From Microbulbifer sp. TB1203 (GTDB lineage Bacteria > Pseudomonadota > Gammaproteobacteria > Pseudomonadales > Cellvibrionaceae): DNA of 64,000 nt. The stretch lies in the NCBI RefSeq assembly GCF_030997045.1, contig NZ_CP116899.1, forward strand, positions 3,930,001-3,994,000. The letters are read 5' to 3'. This document shows, piece by piece, positions 52,580 through 61,257 of the stretch. The notes under the pieces are model-generated. The model was not told where the DNA came from. It did no database searches and saw only the letters and a list, made by a program, of their open reading frames with translations. Each line of letters starts with the position of its first letter. Positions within the stretch are counted from its first letter, which is position 1. Made by a program: the position numbers and the translations under genes.

Positions 52580-53209
52580 ATGAAAAAATTTTCCCTGTTC
52601 CTGGCACTACTTCTGGTCACCCCGCTACTGGCGCTCGCCGGCGACGACGGCACCGACGACCCCACCCCCGGCAACACCATCTACAAAACTGTCGGCCCCG
52701 ACGGCCAGGTAATCTTCAGCGACACCCCGCCGGCGGGCAGCAAGGCGGAAAGGGTGGAGGTGGGCCCCACCAACGTGCAGCCCATCGTCGCGCCCCGCCC
52801 GCTGCCGACCCGCAAACTGTCGCCCAGGGACCGCGACCGGCAGGACGACCAGGGGCCGATCAATTTCGCCATCGTCAGCCCACAGAACGGCACCACCATC
52901 ACCCCCGGGCAGCGCTTTATCGTGCTGGAAGTGGCGGTGAACCCGGTGCCACGGGACGGCTACCGGTTCTTCGCGGTGGTGGACGGCCAGCCCTGGGTGG
53001 GCAGCTCCTCCGGCACCAGTCTGGACCTTTCCGCCCTGGAGCGGGGTACCCACCATATCCAGGCGGTGCTCACCGACCTCAGCGGCAATCCCCTGGCCCA
53101 GTCGCAGACCATAACCCTCTACGTCAAACGCGCCAGCCTGGACGTGCCCGACAACCCCGCGCCCCAGGCACCCCGGGCCCCCAGGGCCCAGCCCGCCCCC
53201 ACCCCCTGA
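52580..53209 (+). CDS. DUF4124 domain-containing exported protein
   Basis: A 209-residue protein from ATG 52580, the start that gives a proper signal peptide (FSLFLALLLVTPLLALAG). Residues 30-55 carry the DUF4124 core (IYKTVGPDGQVIFSDTPPAGS), after which lies a beta-rich Ig-like domain with GTTITPGQRFIVLEVAVNP and a Pro/Ala-rich tail. Its function is unknown; such genes often sit beside glnA-ntrBC in gammaproteobacteria. Typical Shine-Dalgarno sequence is missing, because a repeat half-element occupies that position. Confidence 0.85.
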   Translation: MKKFSLFLALLLVTPLLALAGDDGTDDPTPGNTIYKTVGPDGQVIFSDTPPAGSKAERVEVGPTNVQPIVAPRPLPTRKLSPRDRDRQDDQGPINFAIVSPQNGTTITPGQRFIVLEVAVNPVPRDGYRFFAVVDGQPWVGSSSGTSLDLSALERGTHHIQAVLTDLSGNPLAQSQTITLYVKRASLDVPDNPAPQAPRAPRAQPAPTP

Positions 53210-53217
53210 CCTCTGCC

Positions 53218-53306
53218 TGTAGGAGCGGCGGGGCGGCCATCCGCCCATGGCCGCGATCGATCTTGCTTTGTAGCTGTATCGATCGCGGCCATGGGCCGCT
53301 CCTACA
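53218..53306. repeat. REP-like palindrome, copy 5
   Basis: TGTAGGAGCGGCG at the left, an internal GCCCATGGCCGCGATCGATC unit, and the inverted GATCGCGGCCATGGGCCGCT then CCTACA at the right. It has an extra 10-base GGGGCGGCCA-type insertion in the left arm. It lies 9 bases after the DUF4124 stop. Confidence 0.88.
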
Positions 53307-53379
53307 GGGACGCAAAAGGACTCCGCCTCTTCCCCTCCGCCCTCTTCTGTAGCACCAGTTCTGGCTATTTTTTAATCAA

Positions 53380-53396
53380 TGCACAATAATGGTGCA
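53380..53396 (+). promoter_or_regulatory. NtrC-like site upstream of ntrB
   Basis: TGCACAATAATGGTGCA is a near-perfect NtrC palindrome (TGCACCA-N3-TGGTGCA with one mismatch). A weaker partial site (GCACCAGTTCTGG) lies about 28 bases upstream at 53352. NtrC autoregulation of ntrBC is known in enteric bacteria. Confidence 0.75.
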
Positions 53397-53450
53397 TTCG
53401 CCTGCGTGCAGATTCGCTCTGGCCCCAGCCTTTGCCCCCCTGCGCCATTT

Positions 53451-53465
53451 TGGTTTGCTTTTTGC
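53451..53465 (+). promoter_or_regulatory. Possible sigma-54 promoter of ntrBC
   Basis: TGGTTT-GCTTT-TTGC has the GG and GC dinucleotides and TTGC at exact sigma-54 spacing, but lacks CAC after the GG. It lies 55 bases downstream of the NtrC-like site and 37 bases before the ntrB start. Confidence 0.4.
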
Positions 53466-53501
53466 ACTGTCGTAGACAGTGGAGACGGGAAAGTTTTTTA
53501 C

Positions 53502-54566
53502 ATGCTCAACGATCGCCAGTTGCGCCAGCTGTTGGACAACCTGACTTCCGCGGTGGTGGTGCTGGATGGCAGCCTGTTGCTCTGCTATCTCAACTCCGCC
53601 GCCGAGGACCTGCTCGCCGCTTCCAGCGCGCGGGTCAGCGGGCTGCCGCTGGAAGAAATAGTGCGCGAATCCGCCGCCTCCCAGCGGGCCATGCGCGAGG
53701 CCCTGGCCAGCGGCCAGAAATACACGGTGCGCCGCGCCAACTGGCGGCTGCACAACCTGGAACAGCGCACGGTGGACTATTCGGTGAGCCCGGTGCCCGA
53801 GTTGGGCCTGCTGCTGATGGAAGTGCAGTCCATGGACCGCCTGTTGCGCATCGCCCGGGAGGACGCGCTGATCTCGGCCCAGGAGACCACCCGCAACCTG
53901 GTGCGCGGCCTGGCCCACGAGGTGAAAAATCCCCTCGGGGGTATCCGCGGCGCCGCGCAGTTGTTGCAGCGCGAACTGCCGGACCGGGACCTGGCCGAGT
54001 ACACGCAGATCATCATCGACGAGGCGGATCGTCTGCGGGATCTGGTCGACCGGCTGCTGGGCCCGCGCAGGCCGGCGCAGCTGAAGCCGGTCAACGTGCA
54101 CGAAATTCTCGAGCGGGTGGCCCAACTGATCGACGCCGAGTGCGACGGCACACTGGACATCCGCCGCGACTACGACCCCTCGATCCCGGACATTCCCGCG
54201 GACAGTGGACAGCTGATCCAGGCACTGCTGAATATCGCCCGCAACGCCATGCAGGCCATCGACGAGAGCATCGGCCTCGCGGCCGGGGAAATCGTGCTGC
54301 GCACCCGCATCCAGCGCCAGTTCACCATCGGCCGGCGCCACTGCCCGCTGGTGTGCCGCATCGAGATCGAGGACAACGGCCCGGGCATCGCCGAGGAAAT
54401 CCGCGAGCGGATTTTCTACCCGATGATTTCCGGGCGCGCCGAGGGCTCCGGGCTGGGGCTGTCCATCTCGCAGAACATCATCAACCAGCATCGGGGGCTG
54501 ATCAAATGCGACAGCCGCCCCGGGCAGAGCGTCTTCCAGATCTACCTGCCCTTAGCTGGCGAATAG
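53502..54566 (+). CDS. ntrB: Nitrogen regulation sensor kinase NtrB
   Basis: A 354-residue protein from ATG 53502, the start that gives normal NtrB length. Its N-terminal PAS domain (residues 8-100) is followed by the phosphorylated His139 in GLAHEVKNPLGG (the same position as in E. coli NtrB) and ATP-binding boxes IARNAMQAIDES, DNGPGIAEEI and GSGLGLSISQNI. It is cytoplasmic. It phosphorylates NtrC when nitrogen is scarce and is controlled through PII protein. The gene for NtrC follows after 36 bases. Confidence 0.95.
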   Translation: MLNDRQLRQLLDNLTSAVVVLDGSLLLCYLNSAAEDLLAASSARVSGLPLEEIVRESAASQRAMREALASGQKYTVRRANWRLHNLEQRTVDYSVSPVPELGLLLMEVQSMDRLLRIAREDALISAQETTRNLVRGLAHEVKNPLGGIRGAAQLLQRELPDRDLAEYTQIIIDEADRLRDLVDRLLGPRRPAQLKPVNVHEILERVAQLIDAECDGTLDIRRDYDPSIPDIPADSGQLIQALLNIARNAMQAIDESIGLAAGEIVLRTRIQRQFTIGRRHCPLVCRIEIEDNGPGIAEEIRERIFYPMISGRAEGSGLGLSISQNIINQHRGLIKCDSRPGQSVFQIYLPLAGE

Positions 54567-54602
54567 AGAGCCAACGAATAATCGATTACCGGAAATGTGA
54601 GT

Positions 54603-56021
54603 ATGAGCAATCGCGTTTGGATTATTGATGACGACCGATCGATCCGCTGGGTACTGGAGCGCGCCCTGACCCGGGCCGGTATCGAGACCAAGTGCTTTGA
54701 GAACGGCGACCGCGCCCTGGACGATTTCTACAGCGACTCGCCGGATGTGGTGATCAGCGATATCCGCATGCCCGGCGCCGATGGTTTCAAACTATTGCAG
54801 CGCTTCCAGGCGGAGCGGCCCGCGCTGCCGATTATCATCATGACCGCCCACTCGGACCTGGACAGCGCCGTGGCCGCCTACCAGGGCGGCGCCTTCGAGT
54901 ATCTGCCCAAACCCTTCGACGTGGACGAAGCGGTGGCTGTCACCCGCCGCGCCCTGGCCCACGCCAGCGAGCAACAGAGTGCCGGACAGGTTGCCCTGGA
55001 GAGCGGCAACGGCAGCAAGGAAATTATCGGCGAGGCGCCGGCCATGCAGGAGGTGTTCCGCGCGATCGGCCGCCTGTCCCACTCCAATATCACCGTGCTG
55101 ATCAACGGCGAATCCGGCACCGGCAAGGAACTGGTGGCCCAGGCGCTGCACAACCACAGCCCGCGCAAAAGCCGCCCGTTTATCGCCCTGAATATGGCCG
55201 CGATTCCCCGGGACCTGATGGAATCCGAATTGTTCGGCCACGAAAAGGGTGCTTTCACCGGCGCCAGCGCCCAGCGCACCGGGCGCTTCGAACAGGCGGA
55301 CGGCGGCACCCTGTTCCTGGACGAGATCGGCGATATGCCCGCGGAGACCCAGACCCGCCTGCTGCGGGTACTGGCGGACGGCGAATTCTATCGCGTCGGC
55401 GGCCACACCCCGGTGAAAGTGGACGTGCGCATTATCGCCGCGACGCACCAGGACCTGGAAAGACTGGTGGAAGAGCACAAATTCCGCGAGGACCTGTTCC
55501 ACCGCCTCAACGTCATCCGCATCCATATCCCGCGCCTGGCCGACCGCCGCGAGGATATCCCGCGCCTGGTCCGCTTCTTCTTCAACAGCGCCGCCAAGGA
55601 CTTGGGGGTGGAGCCGAAAATTCTCACCCGCGAGACCGAGGAATACCTCGCCGGCCTGGACTGGCCCGGCAACGTGCGCCAGCTGGAAAACACCTGCCGC
55701 TGGATCACCGTGATGGCCTCCGGCCGCGAAGTGCACGTGGAGGACCTGCCCCAGGAACTGCACCAGCAGACAGCCGCCGGCGAGACATCGCAGGACTGGC
55801 AAAAAGCGCTGCGCCTCTGGGCCGACCGCGCCCTGGCCACCGGCCGCCGGGAAATTCTCAGCGAGGCGGTGCCGGCATTCGAAAAGGCGCTGATCGAAAT
55901 TGCCCTCAAGCACACCGCGGGGCGGAAAAGGGATGCGGCGGAACTGTTGGGCTGGGGCCGAAACACCCTGACGCGGAAGCTGAAGGAGTTGGGGATGAAC
56001 GGGGAGGAGGAGAGTGGTTAA
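54603..56021 (+). CDS. ntrC: Nitrogen regulator NtrC
   Basis: A 472-residue sigma-54 activator. The receiver domain has the phosphoacceptor Asp53 (VVISDIRMPG); the AAA+ domain has GESGTGKELVA (Walker A), the sigma-54 loop GAFTGA and GGTLFLDEIGDM (Walker B); the C-terminal Fis-type helix-turn-helix contains KRDAAELLGWGRNTLTRKLK. ATG 54603 (GGAAA nine bases upstream) is chosen over the GTG at 54597. Its own sites are visible upstream of glnA. The last 200 bases of the gene recur degraded at 57121-57325. Confidence 0.96.
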   Translation: MSNRVWIIDDDRSIRWVLERALTRAGIETKCFENGDRALDDFYSDSPDVVISDIRMPGADGFKLLQRFQAERPALPIIIMTAHSDLDSAVAAYQGGAFEYLPKPFDVDEAVAVTRRALAHASEQQSAGQVALESGNGSKEIIGEAPAMQEVFRAIGRLSHSNITVLINGESGTGKELVAQALHNHSPRKSRPFIALNMAAIPRDLMESELFGHEKGAFTGASAQRTGRFEQADGGTLFLDEIGDMPAETQTRLLRVLADGEFYRVGGHTPVKVDVRIIAATHQDLERLVEEHKFREDLFHRLNVIRIHIPRLADRREDIPRLVRFFFNSAAKDLGVEPKILTRETEEYLAGLDWPGNVRQLENTCRWITVMASGREVHVEDLPQELHQQTAAGETSQDWQKALRLWADRALATGRREILSEAVPAFEKALIEIALKHTAGRKRDAAELLGWGRNTLTRKLKELGMNGEEESG

Positions 56022-56181
56022 TCATTACGCAGTCTCGCGTCCGATATTGACAGTGCTGGCAAAGGGGAGTGATTTATAGCGCCATTTCCATGGGTCTTCC
56101 TCAAGTGGCTGTGAAATTGGACTAGATTTACGCAAAGTCGGGTAATTTACCGGCGACTGATTCCATAACAAGTCGAGGTGA

Positions 56182-56670
56182 GTGTGCAAAGGATTGGCAC
56201 AGGCCGTATCTCTCTTTTTGCTCTTCCCCACGCCGCTGCTGGCGCAAACCTCCAGTACCACTTTTACAGTCTCGATCACTGTGGAGAGCGACTGTCTCAT
56301 CACCGCCAACAATCTCAATTTCGGTGCGGTCGATGATCTGGACCAATCCATAGCGGGTGCCACCAACGGCTTCGTGACCTGCTCCGCAATAGTGCCGGTG
56401 AGTATTTCCTTCAATGCCGGTACCGGGGGCAGCAGCACCTTCGCTACCCGACAGATGGCCAACGGCGCCAATACCATCAACTACAACATCTACCGCGATT
56501 CCGCCCACACCGAGATCCTCGGCGATGGCAGCGGCGGTACCTTTACCATCGATTTCACCAGTACCGGCGGCAACGATCAGTTTATGGTCTTCGGCCAGAC
56601 CGATCCCGGGCAGAATCCCAAGCCGATCGGTACCTACAGTTCCACGATTACCGCAACAATCACTTTCTGA
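56182..56670 (+). CDS. Spore coat U / Csu-type pilin domain protein
   Basis: A 162-residue exported protein with signal peptide (AQAVSLFLLFPTPLLAQ) and an SCPU domain: FTVSITVESDCLITANNLNF with the first Cys, FVTCSAIVPVSISFNAGTG with the second, and YSSTITATITF at the end, the donor-strand-like C-terminal pattern. Such proteins build archaic chaperone-usher (Csu) pili. Here it stands intact next to wrecked chaperone and pilin remnants, and no usher is present. So secretion or assembly is doubtful. The start at GTG 56182 follows GAGG closely. Confidence 0.82.
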   Translation: MCKGLAQAVSLFLLFPTPLLAQTSSTTFTVSITVESDCLITANNLNFGAVDDLDQSIAGATNGFVTCSAIVPVSISFNAGTGGSSTFATRQMANGANTINYNIYRDSAHTEILGDGSGGTFTIDFTSTGGNDQFMVFGQTDPGQNPKPIGTYSSTITATITF

Positions 56671-56671
56671 C

Positions 56672-57081
56672 ATGAAGCTAATATATTGCGTGCTTTTGTT
56701 TGCCCTAGCGCTGTTCAGCGCTTCGCTCTGCGCCAAGGGCCAGCTGCAGGCGGGGCCGATACTGCTGCAGATAGGGCCGGGAGACAGCGCCTCGCGGCTG
56801 CGCCTGTCCAATACCGGCGACAGCCCCCTGTCGGCGCAGGTGCGCGTTTTTGCCTGGAGCCAGGAGCAAAATGCAGTTGGGAACCGACACCATCGACTAC
56901 CAGCTCTACAGCGATGCCGCGCGGACCCAGGTCTGGGGCGACACTGCGGGCACCACGGCTGGCGGCACCGGTACCGAGCGGTGCGGCCCAGTCCATCCCG
57001 GTATTCGGCCGTGTGCCGGCCTAGGGACCCAAGCCGGAGGGCAGCTACCAGGATACGATTACTGCGACGGTGACTTTTTAG
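56672..57081 (+). pseudogene. Fused remnants of a Csu pilus chaperone and a second SCPU pilin
   Basis: From ATG 56672 the first 67 or so codons encode the N-terminal part of a periplasmic pilus chaperone (signal MKLIYCVLLFALALFSASLC, then ILLQIGPGDSASRLRLSNTG and AQVRVFAWSQE). Near 56870 this joins the middle of a pilin (LGTDTIDYQLYSDAARTQVW), in another frame. The pilin part has a frameshift near 56978 and a TAG codon inside (VPA-stop-GPKPEGSYQDTITATVTF). It ends with a normal pilin stop at 57079-57081. An internal deletion followed by decay explains this best. Confidence 0.8.
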
Positions 57082-57120
57082 TGAAGTCGGGCTACCATCG
57101 CGGGTTTCTCTAACCGTTAT

Positions 57121-57325
57121 GCCTCTGGGCCGACCGCGCCCTGGCCACCAGCCGCCGGGAAATTCTCAGCGAGGCGGTGCCGGCATTCGAAAAGGCGCTG
57201 ATCGAAATTGCCCTCAAGCATACCGCGGAGCGGAAAAGGGATGCGGCGGAGCTACTGGGCTGGGGCCGAAATACCCTGACCAGGGAAATTAAAAGAGTTG
57301 GGAATGAACGGAGAGGAAGAGCATT
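57121..57325 (+). pseudogene. Degraded second copy of the ntrC 3' end
   Basis: The sequence repeats ntrC from about 55813 to 56010. The first 70 bases differ at one position; later parts carry several substitutions and small indels. The reading frame is kept (LWADRALATSRREILSEAVP, then EKALIEIALKHTAERKRDAA) and runs past the old stop, coding the Fis-like helix-turn-helix. It could make a stand-alone DNA-binding fragment from GTG 57177, but is more likely a duplication scar. Confidence 0.9.
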
Positions 57326-58481
57326 AAAATATTGTGCTTATTTCCCGATAATTCAGCGCATTAATGCCGTTGCTGAATTCGAATCTTTCCCCTGCATAAA
57401 TGAGGTGGGAGGCTGAAACCCTGGGCGCAATAGCATTGATGCGTTTCAAGCCTTTGAGTAGTTCGGCGCGATAGGTGGTGCTGGACTTTATTTCGATCGC
57501 CACAAGCTCTCTGCCCTGTTGGCAAATAAGATCTACTTCATTGCCGGTGCTGTCCCGAAAGAAGTACAAGTTCGGGATCTTGCCCTGGTTGGTTCTGTAT
57601 TTCAGGCACTCCATAACCACCAGGTTTTCAAACATCTGGCCGACCAGTGGATCTCGTGTAACCTGCTCGGGTCTTTCGATACCCAACAGGAAGGCGAGCA
57701 GACCGGTATCCATGAAATAGTACTTTGGAGACTTTACTACGCGTTTGCCGAAATTCTCAAAATAGGGTGGCAGTTTGTAAACGATAAAAGAGGCTTCCAA
57801 TATGGAAAGCCAGTGCTTGACGGTGTTTGCGCTGACCCCTACGTCATTGGCGAGCGAACTGTAGTCCATCAACTGGCCGGTTCTGCCGGCCAGCAGTTTT
57901 ATGAATTTTTCGAAATGAGAAACATCTTTCAGGTGGATAAGCTGCCTGACATCCCGCTCTACATAGGTCTGGTAATAGTTGGAGTAGGCCGGAGTTGGTC
58001 TTTGCCCCTGATCGTAAATTCTCGGCAGAAAGCCGTTGAAAATGTACTCTTCAGGTTTGTCGAAGGTAATCTTCGCCTTTGCGAGCTCTTCGATTGAAAA
58101 CGGATACAGATTCAGAATACTGGTGCGACCGGCCAGGGACTGGGTAATGGCCTGCCTTAATTCCAGTTGATGCGAACCGGTAAGCAGGAACTGCCCATTG
58201 CCCGGCTTCTCGTCGACAATGACCTGGATATAGCTGAGCAGCTCCGGCACCCTCTGTATCTCGTCAAGAATGACCTTTCCTTTGAATCTGGTCAGAAATG
58301 CCTTGGGGTCGTCCTCGGCCAGTTGGCGGGTTTCAGGGTTTTCCAGGTTGCTGTATTCATAGTCGTCCAGCAGCCCTCTGGCGAGGGTGGTCTTGCCCGC
58401 CTGTCGGGGGCCTAGTAGTGTGACCACTGGGTATTCCGCCAGTAATCTGCGCAGTTCCACACCGATTTGTCTGGCAATCAT
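57324..58481 (-). CDS. AAA+ ATPase with DUF4143 domain
   Basis: A 385-residue protein from ATG 58481 (GAGGGG upstream). The N-terminal AAA_14 ATPase domain has Walker A LLGPRQAGKTTLARGLL and Walker B KVILDEIQRVPEL, with LTGSHQLEL as sensor I. The C-terminal DUF4143 domain (about 190-385) has the nuclease-like pattern NEVDLICQQGRELVAIEIKS seen in restriction-endonuclease-like folds. The family is common, mobile and mostly uncharacterised. Its lower GC and its place between scars of ntrC suggest horizontal gain. Confidence 0.88.
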   Translation of the reverse strand: MIARQIGVELRRLLAEYPVVTLLGPRQAGKTTLARGLLDDYEYSNLENPETRQLAEDDPKAFLTRFKGKVILDEIQRVPELLSYIQVIVDEKPGNGQFLLTGSHQLELRQAITQSLAGRTSILNLYPFSIEELAKAKITFDKPEEYIFNGFLPRIYDQGQRPTPAYSNYYQTYVERDVRQLIHLKDVSHFEKFIKLLAGRTGQLMDYSSLANDVGVSANTVKHWLSILEASFIVYKLPPYFENFGKRVVKSPKYYFMDTGLLAFLLGIERPEQVTRDPLVGQMFENLVVMECLKYRTNQGKIPNLYFFRDSTGNEVDLICQQGRELVAIEIKSSTTYRAELLKGLKRINAIAPRVSASHLIYAGERFEFSNGINALNYREISTIF

Positions 58482-58597
58482 TAGCCCCTCTATACATGTA
58501 AAAACAAAGTTCAACTGCATTTTTACATGAAATTTGGGGGGAGCTCAACGGCATGTCGAGGGATATTCCGTCGTACGGGTGCACTCAGTCGAACGCA

Positions 58598-58616
58598 CGC
58601 TGATCGAAATTGCCCT
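58598..58616 (+). repeat. Third, 19-bp scrap of the ntrC 3' region
   Basis: CGCTGATCGAAATTGCCCT is identical to ntrC 55888-55906 and to the degraded copy at 57187-57210. It keeps the same codon phase (TLIEIAL). It lies just beyond the DUF4143 gene, so pieces of ntrC bracket that gene on both sides. Confidence 0.65.
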
Positions 58617-58738
58617 GGCAGGAGTTGGCGTCGGAAGAGCACTGCTCTGTCAGGCTGGGCGAGCACCTGCGCGCGTTGGGAAGCCCGAAGCCCGAAGCCG
58701 GGTGACCGCGTAGTTATCGAAAAAACGAAGGAATCCGG

Positions 58739-58946
58739 TATGCAGCGCCTGGAAGTTGGTACTGGCACTTTCGGTTACCAGTTGACCATCTACCAGCGGC
58801 AGGGCTTTAGGGTTGAACGCATTGACAAGAATTTCTTCTTGAAGAACTATCCAGAACCAATTGTTGAAAATGGGATTCAGCACAGAGATATGCTTAGGTT
58901 GACACTTGAATTCCGGGGCAAAAATTCTTGTCAACGAGCGGTTTGA
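58739..58946 (+). pseudogene. C-terminal fragment of a GNAT acetyltransferase
   Basis: The frame encodes RLEVGTGTFGYQLTIYQRQG then FRVERIDKNFFLKNYPEPIV and ENGIQHRDMLRLTLEF, which matches the C-terminal third of GNAT enzymes with the pattern LExGTGN..QLxLYQKxGF..ENGIxCRDM. The acetyl-CoA-binding motif and everything before it are missing. Upstream sequence (58620-58738) is in frame but unrecognisable. It is a truncated leftover. Confidence 0.75.
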
Positions 58947-59172
58947 CGCAGGTTTTATAGTTGTTTATATCCCTATCTTATTGCAGCTCGAAATATTGTA
59001 GAATGACGCCGTTTGGGTGGCTACCGGCAGATGGAAAGCTGTCATAGAACCGGAAATTACAGATAACAAGCAGCGGAGCGAGCTGCACTGCGCATCCCCC
59101 CCTTTGCAGAAAATTTGATAAAAACATTGAACCCACACCGAATCGGTTGCGACTCATCGGTGACAGAGGTTC

Positions 59173-61257
59173 TTGCAGAGTGACCGCTGGATGGCTGTGT
59201 CCCCATTTCGACTACCGAAAACACTGGCGTTGCCGCTGCTGATCAGCAGTTGGCCGGCACTGTCTGTGCCTGTGGTACTCGCGCAGCCGGAAGCGCAGCT
59301 GAGCGCTCCGGAGGTCGACGATTTTTATCGGCCGCGAGAAAGACTGCGCCTTTCCCTGCCCGGCGATATGGGAGCCGATGGCCCCGGGCAACTAAGCCTG
59401 GAACTGGATGGCATGGATGTTTCGGCACTGGTTCAGTGGCGCGGCGCGGAGCTGGTTTACGTGCCGGTGCGGCCGCTTACACCCGGCGCCCATGAATTGA
59501 GGGTGATGTTTTACGGCGAGCGCGGCCGCGTTCAGGAACTGGGCTACTGGACCTTTGAGGTTCGTCACTCGGCGACACTGCGGGAGCTTCAGGCCAATGG
59601 CCAGTTGAATCTGGCTTTCAGTCAGCGTGTCACCGAGCGCGACCGGAGCGGGGGAAGCAACCTTCAAGGGGGCGGCAATCTGGAGTCCGGCCTGAGTGGC
59701 GACAACTGGCGGTTGGATAGCAGCCTGGACTTGATCGCGGTGAACAATAAGGATCTGGCCATTGCCGGGCGGGAAGTGGACCTGGCACGTTTCAACCTGC
59801 GCGGTGAGTACGGCCGCTATCGGCTGGCCCTCGGTGACCAGCAGTTGGCCTCCGCGAGCCTGATCCAGGATGGCTTCGAACGGCGCGGCGTGTCGACCGG
59901 TGCCCGGCTGCCCCTTTGGGACGGCACTCTGTCGCTGTATCGGGCCGGCAGCCAGCAGCAGGTGGGCGTGGATGCAGGGCTGGGCACTGATGATGCCGAC
60001 AATCGCCTGAGTGGCGGTCGCCTGGAGTTCTGGCCCCTGCGCGGGGACGGCGCGCAACTTATGGTGGCGGGAGGGCGCCTGTCCGGTCGCGTCGGCGAGC
60101 CGGACTACGCCACTCTCTACCCCACTCCCTACCCGCAGGACGGCCCGGACACCGACCCGGTGGTGCACGAAGGTGATGCCTGGAACCTGGTAATGGATGG
60201 CCAATTTTTTCAGCGGCAACTGCGTGTGCGGTTGGAGAAAGCCGGGAGTGAGTATGACTTTGACGGTGTCGATATCGGCTTTGAATCCGAGCGGGATAAC
60301 GCCTGGTCCGCGCTGCTGGTATTGAACCCCACGCCGGGGGGTGAACTCGACTGGCGCCTCGGCCTGGAATCAAAAAAACTGGGCACCTGGTATCGGAGTC
60401 TGGCGAACCGGTACGCGCCCGCCGACAAGCAAATGGAGCGGGTTTTCTTCGATATCACCAGGGATAAATGGACCTGGGACGGCGGCTACGCCGTAGAGGA
60501 CAACAACCTCTCCGAGCACGCCGACTACGCCATATCCAGAACCCGGCAATGGCATATCAATACCCGCTATATGGATTACGATCTCCCCGCGTGGTCGCTG
60601 CTTGTGGCTTTGGGGCAGCCGAGTTACACCCTGTCGGTGGAGGGCGCCAGGTTGCGGGACCGATACACACCGCAGGGATACCTGGCGAACGATCTGGAGA
60701 CCAGGCGCTACGCGCTGACCGCGGCCTTTACCCGGGAGCGGCTGCAGTGGTCGGCGGGTTACCACTACGACAGCCTGGAGGATGCCACCGGCTGGCAACC
60801 GGAAACCCGCACCCAGGCAACCCGGCTGGATGCGGGCTGGTATCCGAGTGGCCGGTACAGCCTCTTTGTCGGCTGGGAACTGCAGCACACCACCTATCCC
60901 GATCAGGGCGTCAGTACCGATCGGCATATTTACTCTGTGGATGCGAAGGCGGAATTTATCCCCGAACGGTTAACGGGCGGTCTCAATATGGGCCTGAATC
61001 AGACCAGTGCGAGAGACGACCCTTTCTTCGCCCAATGGGATGAAACCACCTATATCAGTGCCCAGCTGAACTGGCGGATCCGGGAGCCAGCCCCCCTGAG
61101 TTCGGGTCTGGAGCTGATTGTATCCATCACCCGCAACGACTACCGGGATCGATTGTTTGCGGTCGATTCGTCGGTCGGTTCGCCGGACGATGGTTATCAG
61201 GCATTTATTGAACTGCGCTCCAGTCTGCCGGTAGCGTATCCGGGGGTGCGGCCATGA
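59173..61257 (+). CDS. Exported outer-membrane beta-barrel protein
   Basis: A 694-residue exported protein. After a signal peptide (LALPLLISSWPALSVPVVLA), residues 45-135 look like an Ig-like domain (LSLELDGMDVSALVQWRGAE). From about 150 on the sequence alternates in the way of a large outer-membrane barrel, with many aromatic girdle residues (WQPETRTQATRLDAGWYPSG). The start at TTG 59173 follows AGAGG; ATG 59191 is an alternative. It overlaps the next gene by 4 bases (ATGA). It is the first gene of the second ECF module. I cannot name a family. Confidence 0.72.
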   Translation: MQSDRWMAVSPFRLPKTLALPLLISSWPALSVPVVLAQPEAQLSAPEVDDFYRPRERLRLSLPGDMGADGPGQLSLELDGMDVSALVQWRGAELVYVPVRPLTPGAHELRVMFYGERGRVQELGYWTFEVRHSATLRELQANGQLNLAFSQRVTERDRSGGSNLQGGGNLESGLSGDNWRLDSSLDLIAVNNKDLAIAGREVDLARFNLRGEYGRYRLALGDQQLASASLIQDGFERRGVSTGARLPLWDGTLSLYRAGSQQQVGVDAGLGTDDADNRLSGGRLEFWPLRGDGAQLMVAGGRLSGRVGEPDYATLYPTPYPQDGPDTDPVVHEGDAWNLVMDGQFFQRQLRVRLEKAGSEYDFDGVDIGFESERDNAWSALLVLNPTPGGELDWRLGLESKKLGTWYRSLANRYAPADKQMERVFFDITRDKWTWDGGYAVEDNNLSEHADYAISRTRQWHINTRYMDYDLPAWSLLVALGQPSYTLSVEGARLRDRYTPQGYLANDLETRRYALTAAFTRERLQWSAGYHYDSLEDATGWQPETRTQATRLDAGWYPSGRYSLFVGWELQHTTYPDQGVSTDRHIYSVDAKAEFIPERLTGGLNMGLNQTSARDDPFFAQWDETTYISAQLNWRIREPAPLSSGLELIVSITRNDYRDRLFAVDSSVGSPDDGYQAFIELRSSLPVAYPGVRP

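Noticed and set aside
53432..54628. A 398-codon plus-strand open frame within ntrB
   Set aside because: It is in another frame of ntrB; ntrB has clear kinase motifs and this frame is Arg/Pro/Gly-rich.
57177..57416. A stand-alone Fis-like DNA-binding protein
   Set aside because: The frame is open but it is the degraded ntrC copy with a run-on C-terminus and no good ribosome-binding site, so I list it as a duplication scar.
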